Source: Microcebus murinus (Eukaryota > Chordata > Mammalia > Primates > Cheirogaleidae). From it: a stretch of DNA of 64,000 nucleotides. A model generated the notes under the pieces. The model was not told where the DNA came from. It did no database searches and worked only from the letters and a program-made list of their open reading frames with translations. The position numbers and the translations under genes were made by a program. Positions within the stretch are counted from its first letter, which is position 1. Each line of letters begins with the position of its first letter. Of the stretch, positions 1 through 12,100 are shown piece after piece. Location: contig NC_134107.1 of assembly GCF_040939455.1 (NCBI RefSeq), positions 17,547,537 to 17,611,536 on the forward strand. Direction: 5' to 3'.

Positions 1-900
1 TGCCTGGGGGTGCCCACAGCATAGTAAATGAGTGGATTCTGCATATTTCAAAGCAATATCTTTCTCTTTTGTCCTCAGAACCCTCTGTGAAACAAAAGAA
101 GGGGACATTTGGTCTTGTATCAATGAGTAATGTCACTTCTGTTACCACCTACTTCATGCCATGCAACTTGCATATATAACTTTTTTTCACTGGCTACTTG
201 TCATTATATATTTTATGTCTGTGTCTATGTTCCCTGCTCAGCTAAGTTCCATGAGAACAGAGAATCTGTGTATCTGGCTTGATGCTGTGTCCTCAGGACC
301 TACCTGCACAGGATCAAACATGTCATAAGAATTCCATGAATACCTGTTGAGTGAAAGATGTAAATATTTCCTAAGTAAAGCTCTTTTACATTTGGGAAAA
401 TTGTCATTCAGGGAGAATAAATTAGTTTCAGAAAGTCCCATGTCTTGTATGTCAAAGAGCTGAGACTCCAAATAACTTCTTTTTGTCCCTCTTAGGTATT
501 CCCAAGGATGAATGACATTCTTTATTTAATATTTTGACTACAAGAACTATTGTCTTCACATAGGCTCTAAAAGATTAAAAATTGACATGAATGGTTATAC
601 ATAAAGCTTAAAGGGATTTCATTTAATATATAGTAATTCTGTTTTTTGTAATTTATTTTTTATGAAAGCTTTCATTTGCTTGATTATTAATTCTTTTGAA
701 ATAATTAGTACAAAACACTGGTCCATATATAACTATGAGGCAGAAAGAGTGAAGATTTTATTCCCTCTCTAAGAAATGAGGAGACAGACTCACAGACATA
801 TCAAGGCTCATCTTAAGACACACAACTGGTTAGCTGCAAATCTGAGACTAATGCTTAGGGTCACTCCGTGGGCCCATGTGCATCCTGCAGCACAGCTCTG

Positions 901-1135
901 TTTGGAGAGTGGGCTCTGGGGGTGGACAGCCTGAACTCACACCCCAACCCTGCCATTCTCAAGTTGCATATGTTTAGGCCAGTTCCAAAAACTCTGTGTG
1001 GCTCAGTTTCTCTCCCTGTAAATTAGCAATAATAGGACCAACCTGAGAAGAGTGATTGGGAAGATGACTGAAAGAAGTAAAGTCATTTGTAGTGCTTACA
1101 ACAGGGTCTGAACATAATAAATGCTTGATAAACTT
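901..1135 (+). repeat. MIR SINE
   Basis: Tracks the MIR consensus from GGGCTCTGG...GCCTGAACTC through CTCAGTTTCTC...CTGTAAA to ACAGGGTCTG and AATAAATGCTTGATAAA. Confidence 0.65.
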
Positions 1136-1713
1136 TAAATATCATCCTTATTATGAACCCAATGGTGATACTAGCAATTTACAAACTTCCAGATAGATCT
1201 CCATCATCTGGGTCAGATGGCCCTAGGTTAAAAAGGGAAGCTGACACAAAGCTCTATCGCTTTTTCTAAAAATTCCCTCCAAGAAAAAGAAAATCCCACT
1301 AATGGCTAACAGATATAGGATTAATCACCATATAAAACATTATTGATCTCTGGGGTAAATAATCTACCATAAATTTTCTTTTGTACATCTATGGGGATAC
1401 TCAAGTCACTATGTATAGAAAATTAGTGTTTGAGCATGAAACTGGATGTCAGGTGTGGGTTTAGGTCCAGCATCTGTCACTGACTTCCTTACGACTCAGA
1501 TCAGTCACTCTTTTGGGTTTGATGACGCCTACCCTGCAAAAAATGGGCAGGCAGAAAAGATGACTAGGCTGGGAATCAGCCTAGATACGACCAATTAATA
1601 TTAGAAAATTATTGAAATGATCCATGGCCACAAGAATGCAAGGTGGATGGGGGCACTTGGGTAATGAATCTATCCAGACTTTTGCCTGGCATTGGGTCCT
1701 TTAAAAGTTGCAT

Positions 1714-1881
1714 CAGCCTGGGTGTCATATTGCATGCCTATAATCCTAGCACTTTGGGAAGCCAAAGAAAGAGGATCATTGGAGTCCAGAACTTCAAGGC
1801 TGCAGTGACCTATTATCATGCCACTACACTGCAGCCTGTGAGTCAGAGCAAGACCCTGTCTTTAAAAATAAAATAAAATAA
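1714..1881 (+). repeat. Fossil Alu monomer (FLAM-like)
   Basis: It begins like an Alu left arm (CCTATAATCCTAGCACTTTG), continues GGCTGCAGTGA...GCAGCCTG...AGACCCTGTCT and ends in AAAATAAAATAAAATAA. There is only one arm, so it is a 7SL-derived monomer rather than a dimeric Alu. Confidence 0.65.
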
Positions 1882-2707
1882 TGGTTTCATCAGTGAATTT
1901 TGAAATGGTATTTTTGACATCCATAATCGTTTTCATAACTCTTTATTCTAATTTCTCTCCTTTCTTTTATCTGTACAACCTACTGTCTTTCTTATATCCT
2001 GGTCACTTTTTCGGCTGTCTTGGTTTGAAACCTATCATACTCAATAAGACAAAGGCTATTTCTCCTCAACTTTGCACACTCCCCAGCATGCCATGGTAAG
2101 CTTATAAACTAATGCTAATATTGCACATGAACATACACACATTCACATGCACACACTGTACTTACACAGGACCACTCTAACCAGTAGATATACACTAATG
2201 CCACTAGGAATGATGTCTTGTTTGGGGAGATTTACTGAGCAGCTCTCAGAAAATTCGTCCTTATAGCTACTCTAAGTGAACTGCATTGTTCTTTGTTTAC
2301 CATCTTCTATGAAAGAGCCCTTTTACACATTAAATACTTGACTTGGACTGCACATTGTGAACTATACCAGTAACTATGGAAACACAGAACCATATAGATG
2401 ACCAAGTGCTCCAAAGCAAAACCAGAGCTTAATCAACACCTAAAATAATACTGATGGCTTAAAAGGCAACTGTTAGGCTTATATATCATTCTACTAAGCC
2501 TTTCTCCCCTTCCTCTTCCTCTGCAAATCCTAATTTCTTGTTCCATAGCAGTTTGAGGACAGTCTGCAAGTCACTAATCATCTTTTTCCTCTCCAGGAAA
2601 AGAACATTTTCAGCAACTTTGAAAGTTCTGTTTACTGGTTCATTGTTTGTTGTTTTTAATTCTAGAATATTAAATATGTTAATATTAATAACATTCTACT
2701 TAAGATT

Positions 2708-2816
2708 CACCCTGGGGATGGACACGCTTGAAGCTCTGACTTGGATGGGGCAAAGGCAGTATATGTAACCTAAACATTTGTACCCCTGTAATGTGCTGAA
2801 AAAAATTAAAAAATTA
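2708..2816 (+). mobile_element. L1 3' end fragment
   Basis: Carries the 3'UTR signature CTGGGGATGGACACGCTTGA, then TTTGTACCCCTGTAATGTGC and an A-rich tail. It lies 110 bp before exon 3. Confidence 0.6.
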
Positions 2817-2929
2817 TTCTGACAAAATGAATTTATCACAGAGTAATAAAATATAATATTAATGATGTTAATTTATATTCTATTTTCCCTGAATGAACTA
2901 ATTATTTTCTATAAATACTTATTTCACAG

Positions 2930-3127
2930 TCCGAGTTGGTGAAAGATTTCCAAGATTTGCGGAAGACAGTAGAGGCTATGAACATGTTCGATGCCAACCT
3001 GGGGTTCTTCTTCCTCCACTTAGCCCAGATCTTGATTTTGGAAGTCCTGGCTTGGCTAACACTGTATCAGTTTGGCAGTAGCTGGCGTGTTACAATATTC
3101 ATCACCTTTCTGCTCACGATTTCCCAG
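2930..3127 (+). CDS. FADS2B: FADS2B exon 3 (198 bp, first membrane segments)
   Basis: The acceptor is ATTTCACAG and the donor is GTGAGC. The 66 codons begin in phase 0 with [20 protein letters not shown], aligning to the linker between the cytochrome b5 domain and the desaturase core of FADS2. Two hydrophobic runs follow (around [20 protein letters not shown] and [11 protein letters not shown]), expected to be the first transmembrane hairpin. Confidence 0.92.
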
Positions 3128-6100
3128 GTGAGCAGATATCTTAGGCAGTGTCCTCACAGGATGGCTTGGATCTTTTTCTTTTCTCTTTAGATCAGTGTCA
3201 GTTGCTGTCTGAGGCTTCTTGGCCAGATTCTCATCACTGTCAGGCACTAAGCAAAAGCTACGAAATGTCACTGGGCATCAGTAATCTCATCTGTAAAATG
3301 GGGATAAAAATGAATATGAAATTATTCTGAGGAGGACTAAACAAACTAAAGTGTAAAATACCTAGCTCAGTGTAGGGTTTATGGTAAATATTTAATTAAT
3401 GACAGTTGCTGCAGATTGTTCTATTTTATTCTCACAATTTCAGTAACTGAGGATCTGTCCTTGGCCATGTAACACTCACCTTTATCTTTCATTCATTAAT
3501 AAACCAACATTTATCAATGTATCAGACTAATAATTCTCCAAGGGCAGAGACTTTATCTTATAATATGAGAATAAGAACATATAAGTCCCTCTGTAAATGA
3601 CAAAAAGAAGCTGGTACTTAGCTGGGTATTTGATAAATCCTTGTGGAATAAAGTGTGGATCTCTGAACACGGCCTTCTATTAATGCTACACTGTGTTGTG
3701 AATACGAAGGGGAATCCATATGCTTCCCACTCCTGAGAAAGGAGTCATCTATTGGAGCAGATAGTCACTCAAACAGCAAAACATATTGCATGACAGGATG
3801 GTATTAATACCAATGAGAGGAACAATGCATGCTGTTGGAGTAGAAAGGAGCATTTTATTCTCAATAGAACAAGTGGAGAACTCCAACTCTCTTTGTAGAG
3901 AGTTAACAGCAATGTGTTACCAAATTATGCAATTTTGCATGTCAATTTTTTTTCTTGAAAAGCTATCTTGCTGTATATCTTAAAAAGTGACTCTTAGAAA
4001 CAAGAATAGAATCCAGTAGTTGTTTGGTGCTTAGCAGGAGTTGGGCACTTTGCATCTCTGTAAGTTGCACAACAGCCTGTGAGTCAAGTATTAGTAACCA
4101 TTATCAGATGAACAACCCATGGTCAGAGCTACCAAGTAACTTGCCCAGAGTCATGATGCTCAACAGTGGTGAAGAACATTTTAGAATCCAAATCTGTCTG
4201 ACTTCAAAGTCCATGGTCTTTCCAATCTATGCTGGAAGATTTTGACAGTGGGAAGGGGAGCATTCAAGACGGAGAGAACCACTTGTACTAAAGCACAGTG
4301 GTTAGAAAAAGCAGGCCAGAGATCTGATCAAATTAAAAAGCTTTTGGACAGCCAAGGAAACTTTCATTAGAGTGAAAAGAGAGCCTACAGAATGGGAGAA
4401 AATATTTGCTCTCTACACATCCAGTAAAGGAGTGATATCAAGAATCTACCTAGAACTTAAAAAAATCAACAAGAAAAAATCAAACAGCCCCACCAACAAA
4501 TGGGCAAAGAAAATGAACAGAAACTTTTCAAAAGAAAACACAATAATGGCCAGCAAACATATAAAAAAATTCTCCACATCTTTAATCATTAGAGAAATGC
4601 AAATCAAAACCACAATGAGATATCACCTAATCCCAGTGAGATTGGCCTCTGTCAAAAAATCCCAAAACAACAAATGCTGGTGAGGATGTGGAGAGGCAGG
4701 AGCACTCTTTCACTGCCGGTGGGACTGTAAATTAGTGCAACCTCTGTGGAAAAGAATTTGGAGATACCACAAAGACCTAAAAATAGAAATACCAGCAATA
4801 TCACTATTAGGCATATTTGCAAAAGAACAAAAGACATTCTATAACAAAGACATCCGTACCTGAATATTTATGGCAGCACAATTCACTATTGCAAGGATGT
4901 GGAAACAGCCCAAGTGCCAGTCACTTCGAGTGGATTATAAAAATTTGGTATATATATATAACAATGGAATATCACTCAATTATAAGAAATGACACTGACC
5001 TTGCACCTCTTACATTTTCCTGGACACAGCTTGAGCCCATTATCCAAGGTAAGGTATCACAAGATTAGAAGAATAGGCTCCACATGTATTCACCATCAAG
5101 TTGGCACTGACTAATCAACACTATGGTGCTCACATGGTAGTAATATTCTCCAGGGATTAGAGGGTTGTGAGGGTAAATTCACAACTAGTGGATGTGGTGA
5201 GCAATATAATAATAATAATTTAAAAAGCAGGCCAGGGTGGAAAATAAAAACTTGGCTTGATTTCAGATGAGATCCCCAAGTATTCTCAAATGGGTTCATG
5301 GGTTACTTTATTGATTTCTTCTGGAGTTCCTGACATCTCTAATAACAACTTCATGTCTCCTAGGCTCAGAGTGCATTTTTGCAGCATGATGCAGGGCATC
5401 TTTCCATATTTAAGAAGTCTAAGTGGAACCATCTGTTGCACAAATTTGTGATCTGCCATCTCCAGGTACAGAATATCAGAATGTATGATGGGGATTCTTG
5501 AATGTCATTTCCTCAGGCACTGGCTTCCACATTTGTTTGACTGTGTACTCATATCAGTAAAAAATGTTTATCATACCCAACTAATAAATGTAAATGCACT
5601 AATAGTGTAGATAATATATACATAATATGTAATACAGTGTTATAAAATATGGGCTAAAGTAAGAACTTTAAAATTGTATGAGAAAAATCTTAAGTTTCAT
5701 GATAGACTACTTGTCCCACTCTCTGCCACCTCATTGCCCTAGGGAATCATCTTGCAAAAAAATTTTGTGCCTTTAGATGTGAAGATGTGCACTGTAAAAT
5801 CATGAAGGGAACATTCTTAGAAAGGATTTGAACATTTACTGCTGGGAAGGTAGGGAAATTCAGCAGGCTTGATTAGTCCTTGAAGAGTGAGGCTGTAAAG
5901 TGAGTGAGTGAATGAGCAAACATGACTTCTCAGAGCAGCTTTCAGGACCAGCTATGACAGCGTTCACTATGGGATTCTATCTCTGGCCCTCAGTGTTCCC
6001 ATCTGTAATATTAGGAGTAAAACTAAATCTCTGCTTTTCTAGAGCTTTCTAGGATTTGGTCATTCTGTCCTCTGGCCCAGAAGGGAGGCCAGAGCCTTGC

Positions 6101-9100
6101 ACTAACCAAGCCTTGCATTCAAACAAGGGCCTCTTAAGGAAACTGACTGACTCAGAGCCCATTTGTTCTTCCTTAACACAGCAGTTTCACACGTGTATGT
6201 CTGTCTGGGTGTCTGGCTCTCCCACCTACAGTGGCTGGAAAGTGTCCCCTACAAAAGGGTGAAGGGCATGCAGGGGTTAGGCCCACAGAGAGCCATGAGG
6301 AGTAACCACTGCCAGCAAATGGCGAGGAAAGGCAGATGGGACCCACGTTAGATGGCAGCCTGCCACATGCCAGGTTCAGAACGAGCCACATTGGGCTGTT
6401 ATGTTAAGTAATTCTCATGAGGTGGGGATGTGATAACACCCCTGTTTTTTTAGCTGTGATTAATGTTCAAAGGGGTTAGCTAGTTAAGCCAATGGCCACA
6501 AGATGGTAATTGGAAGAATTCCTAGCACAGTATTAAATAGTGCAGGCTCTGGAGCAGTGCTTCTCATTTTTGGCTATCATTTGAGGTCACCTGAAGAAAA
6601 TTTAAAAAAGAAAGAAAAAGAAAAACCCTGATGTCTGGGCACCATCTCTAGATATTTTGATCAAATTTAGCTGTGGTGGTGCCTGGAATGAGCATGGTTT
6701 TGAAATCTCCCTAAGGCCATTCTAACCTGCAGGCAGGATGGAGAACTGCTGCTTTAACAGCAGACCTGCCTTCTGTGGGAGCTCAGCCACTCAACAGCTG
6801 GGTGACCTTGAACAAGTTACTTAATGTCTTTAAACGTCAGTTTCTTCAACTGCAAAATGAGATTAGGGACCTGATAGGGACATTGTCAGGATTACATACA
6901 AAGCCCATGTGTTATGCTCAACACAGTGCCTGGCTTTGGGAAATGCTCAATAATGGTTAATTGCTACTAATAGTAGGAACAATCTCCTATAACCAAAATG
7001 AGGACCTAGAATCATAAAGACACCTGTTTAATGATGATGGTGTGAGAAGATATGTCACAATATCATTGAGTTGCAAGATACTAGCAACTGTTCTCATCTT
7101 ACACTCTCGCGTTGAGCAGACTGAAGCTTAAGTAGATTAAAACGCTGATTTGGAATTCGATGTGTATGAGAGACATGTCTGCCACTCAAAATGATTACAA
7201 TAAATAATAAATTGTCATTTTCTGTGACAAATTTCACTTTACCAGAATATTCCTGTAGGCACATTATTGCACCATTTATCCACCAATGTTACATGAGGTG
7301 TTTCTCGATACACTCAGAAATGCCACAAAATAAAAGTGGAGGCTTTTATTATGTCATTGTTCTTCTCAGGTAATGCCCCTTCCCATTTTCCCTACTCTGT
7401 CCTGATGAGTCAGGGAACAGGTAAGACTCACATGTCCTGGAGTAACTGGCAGTTGATTTGGCGCCAGTGTGTGGAATATTTTAGATCACTCCCACCCTTG
7501 GGGGCACTTTTAAAAATCACTACTATGCCATTGCTCCAAATTTGTACATGGCTCTTTGTATGTCAGTTGTGTCTCCAGAAACAATCTCACACTAGTTGAA
7601 ATGAATGTAACCCTGATGACTCATGAGCAGGATAAGAAAATAGGAAATGCTTTTAAAAAGAGTTGCTAAGAGAGGACTCTGCAAAGAAGGCTGTGGAAAG
7701 GCAGTACTAATGCTCACAAGATTTCAAACTTAGGCATCCCTCTGCCATAGATGTATATGGTCTGGACCAGTACGCTCTAAGAAAAATACAAAGCTAGTCA
7801 AGTAAAAATGACATATACATTTTAAATTTCCTAAGTGCCAAATGCAAAAGGTCATTATTATAGCACATGTATTCAAAAAATTATTATTATTTCAACATGT
7901 GAACAAAATAAAATTATTGAGATATTTCATGCTCATTTTACCTGAGTCTTCAAATTCCAGTATGTTTTTTTTCACTAGCAGCCCATCTAAATTCCACTGG
8001 CCACATTTGAAGTGATTAATAGCCACATGGGGCTAATGGATATTGCATTAAACAGTATAGAGTAAAACATGTAGAGACTGGTTACTAAGAGATGTCAAAT
8101 ATGCAATAAAAAACTACTACTGTTTGTTCCTTTGTAAATTATTAATGTGAAGGAGGTAAAATAGAATATCTCACTGTGTCAGCATTTTCCATACAGCATT
8201 TCATGTCTCCCCAAACAACCCATGGAGGTAAATGTGCTTTTACAGTGTGTACTGAAGATAGAGTTGAGCCTCACAGAGGATGGGTGATTTGCTCAAATCC
8301 CACAGCAGTATTTATACATATAGTTTATGTAACTAGGTTGTTGTGCCTCCAAATCCTTAGCTCTATTAAAAATTTCAGACTTTCAATGAGAGAGAGATAA
8401 TCGCAAACAAGTTAATCAGAGGTGATTTAAGATTGGCATCAGCTAAAACATTATTATTCTCATTCATTTTGATATGAAAGCACTGAAGCTGGAACATGTA
8501 ATTATCTGAGACAAACCCCCCAAGGAGATCACTTCAGATCCATTCTTTGAAATATTCATTGGAGTAGGAAACCTGGGGCTACTTTTTATCTCCAGAACTA
8601 ATTAAGTTCTTGGAGCTGAGACTTCTTTACATGTAAAATAGCAATAATATAATCTGACCCACCTACCTTCCGATTTGTTCCTGGCAGTGGAAAATGATGA
8701 TCAAATAAGAGAAGGATGGAAAAACATTTTGTTTCAACAGGCTTTTATGATTGTGATTATCAGAAGTTGTTTTAGCCAGAAGTTATGTTTTGGATGAGGA
8801 AATTATTTCTTCTTTAGCTATGAGAGCCTCTGTCCAACGAGTCCCTCTGTGACCCAGCTGTGGGGACAAGATTGAGATACTCAAATATCTTATTTTGACT
8901 TTGGGGATGGATGAAGAAAATTCTGACAGTAAAGGGTATTTCAGGGGAGAGTTTTTCCAGCTAACAATCTCTCTCTTCTCCTCAGGGTATATCAGGAAAC
9001 TGGTGGAATTGCATGCATTTTCAACATCATGTGAAACCCAACATCTACCACAAAGACCCAGATATCAAATTTGGCCCACTTTTTGTGCTTGGAGATTTGC

Positions 9101-12100
9101 AACCTGTCAAGGTACACTTAGAAATCCTGGGAACCTGAGAAATGTTCCTGGAAATGGTTCCTGCAAAGGATGACCTTTGGCCTTTCCTTAGAAAGATCAA
9201 GCTGAAAGCTCTGGTTTCATGCATGATCTGGGAGCATCATTCCTTCTTTCAGGTTCAAAATATAGACTTGAAATACCTGAACCTGGGGTTGAAGATTTGG
9301 AATCATGACTTATGGCTTTAAAGCTCACCTGGTCCAACCTCCTGCTCCAGGAACTAGAGAACCCACATAAGTCTGTCTGAGTCGCCCCAGTGACAATGGA
9401 TCCCTGCCCAGTGCCTATCATCACCTCTGAGGCAGCACAAGCCAGGGATAGATAGTGGGTCTGGATGAGTGAGTTTGTCAGTGACTGTCCAGAGTTTAAT
9501 GAGGATGTGGAGAAATCTTCACTGAGAGAAGACAGGTCAGTACACACTATAAGCACTAGATCACAAATATTTAAATATCTCAGTATCTCAAACCAGTTTG
9601 AGCACAGTTAGAAGAGTCTATACTGTTATATTTAACTCATGTTCATTTTGGTGCGTTTATACGTAAACCACAGCCTAAATACCTCTTAACACAACTAGAG
9701 TTGCCAGTTCTAATTTAAGCTTCTTAAACTACAGAAAATGGAGAAGAAAAGCCATCTTCACAATTTCTCAGTTGTTGATTCTTTTAACTTCAACTTAAAA
9801 CCATCATGTTAAGTACTACTTACACTACTAAGTATTTTAGGAGGTAGTCTTTCTTTAAACAAATTATGTATAAGGATAAACAAGGAAATTTATCTCTTCT
9901 TAAAGGGAAATGCTGGCTGCTGTAAGTCAGGTACTTAGGAATAAATAGTTGCTGTCTCCTTCTGGAAAAACATAGGAGATTTACAAAATAGAAGAATATA
10001 GCTTTGTTGTCACGTAGGCCTATCTGGTACATAAAGGAAAAAACCTACAAACTTCCAAAAATAATTTTTCCCAGTTTGGGAAGACTCACCCTCTTCGCCG
10101 GCTGAAATAGAAAACAAAGTCTCTTATTTCAATTCTTTAACAAAATTATTGGCTGTGATCAGAAACCACTTGCTTTTGACAGTGGCTCCCCAAAGGTGGC
10201 CTTCCTGATGTTTGTGGTAGGGCGTGAGCTAGTGTACCCAGATTTGAGAAAGAGTTTTCCTCACAAAGTTTAGAATAGGAAGAAGTTTATTTACTTTTTC
10301 CTAGGTGGAGATAGGGCGAGAGAAAGGGCCAGCAGGAAGGTGCAGAAAGGAAGAATGTGCTGGCCTTTAAAACCAGCTTTTCAGACTTTTTAAATGAGGA
10401 GGTTGTAACTCAGTGGGGTACAGTTGAGACTCTGCTGCATCCCCTGTTTCTTTCTTCTCTATGACAAGATGATTATAGAAGGGGCAGCAGATGTGACAGT
10501 TTAAAATTTTGCTTCCCTGCCTTTCCTTGCAGAAGGGATTATCGCAGGAGAGGTAACTCTGCCCTCCAGATATGGTTGAGGCCTGAAGCTCACACCTGCT
10601 CTTCACCCAGAGACTCTTTAGACTGTAGAACAGCAGATTATCAATCAGTTTTGAAAGAGACATATTTATTTTTAATATCTCTTTTCCATCTGGTCAGCTC
10701 TTTTCAGAAGTTCTGTAAAACAGAACTGCTGTGTACTGTTTAGTGAGAGAATTCATAGGATTGATCTTTAACTGTTACTAGGAAATTGCAGATTAGATAT
10801 TTTCCTGTTAATTTTGCAAGGACACCCCTTTAATTTTGTCAACTTCTATGCTTACTACTAGAATCATGAATGATATATTGATTTCTCTAGTTGTTCCCCC
10901 ACCTGCCCAGAGCAAGGAAGGTTGTCCCATTAGAGTTCATGAAGCAGCCTGGCTCTCTCCACATCTGCCTTCCCTAGAGCTTTGCTCAGTGCACCTGCTG
11001 CCTCCTCACACACGAGGGAGGCCCCTCTCCAACTTCTGCATCTGCTCTGAGGACACATCCCTAGGACCTTAGAGTTCTACATAATATAGTATCAAGGCCA
11101 CTGTACAAGACATCATTTATACTCTATTTAAATGCCAATATTATTTAGATCCTAAAATTCAGCCGTTTCTCATCAAACACATTTCTGATGATGACTGTGT
11201 TTTTCCTTCCTTCCTTCTTTGCTGCCAGTTATTCTATTACTCTCTTCAGACGTTATTTTCTTCAGTATGCATTAATCAAATCTTCTATGTCCTCAGCTCT
11301 GGTCCTCAAAGACTTGGAATCCTCATTTGAAGTGATAATCACAATCAGACCAATCATTTTCTACCCAGTCCCTATTCCATATTTCCCACTACTGAAAGAT
11401 TGGCAAATTTGAGAGTAACTCCAAATAACTATTATTACTTCATGAACATGACAGTGTTTTAAATTTGTGACAGCAAAAGAAAGAGGAACCAAACATATCA
11501 CCCAAATAAGAGAATAAATCTATATATAGAAGGGAAGACACGTAAGGAATGGGAAAAGCAGGAGTCAAACACTATGTGTATTGTTGCAACTCAGTAAACA
11601 TAGGGAAAAATATGGAGTGGGTGTGAATTGTCATTCATTTATTAATTCCTTCAATAAACTTTTATTTAATGTCTGCCAGGTACTGGAGATATAACCATTG
11701 CTTCTATCCTCCTTTCAAAGCATTTGCTGTCTTTTGCCCTAACCACAGCCAGATTAAGGGGACTCCTAGAAAAAGAAATCAAATTTTCAATAGTAAGGAT
11801 AACATAAAAATTATATGATAACATGTAATAAATAATTGTGCATAATATATAATAAATATAAATATTAGCATCATGACTTAGAATAGTAAATAATAGTGTG
11901 AGATTCATGATGAGAACACAAAAGAAGAAAAATGAGACAGATAAGAGGGGTCCATCCCTAAATCTTTTAACATATAACCATTTGGTATCTGTTAGATGAA
12001 TGAATGAAAATAGAGTGTGAGGTACAAATAGGATCCTAAATCACACAGTTGAAGAAGAGCTAGAAAAAACTCATTAGAAATATTGCTTTTCAGACACTAT

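Larger units (their letters stand above)
1..2929. other. Intron 2 (part) of the desaturase gene; no exon seen
   Basis: I searched for the 111-bp FADS exon 2 and found no matching reading frame. Apart from the repeats listed separately the stretch is unremarkable. A weak L2-like segment on the + strand lies around 170-365. Confidence 0.5.

Noticed and set aside
2075..2105. Possible exon ending CCATG/GTAAGC as the missing exon 2
   Set aside because: The preceding frame has no resemblance to FADS exon 2 and the length does not fit 111 bp.
6160..6400. Acceptor-like CTTAACACAG followed by overlapping ORFs
   Set aside because: No family similarity. Exon 4 is at 5364-5465 and exon 5 at 8986, so no exon is expected here.
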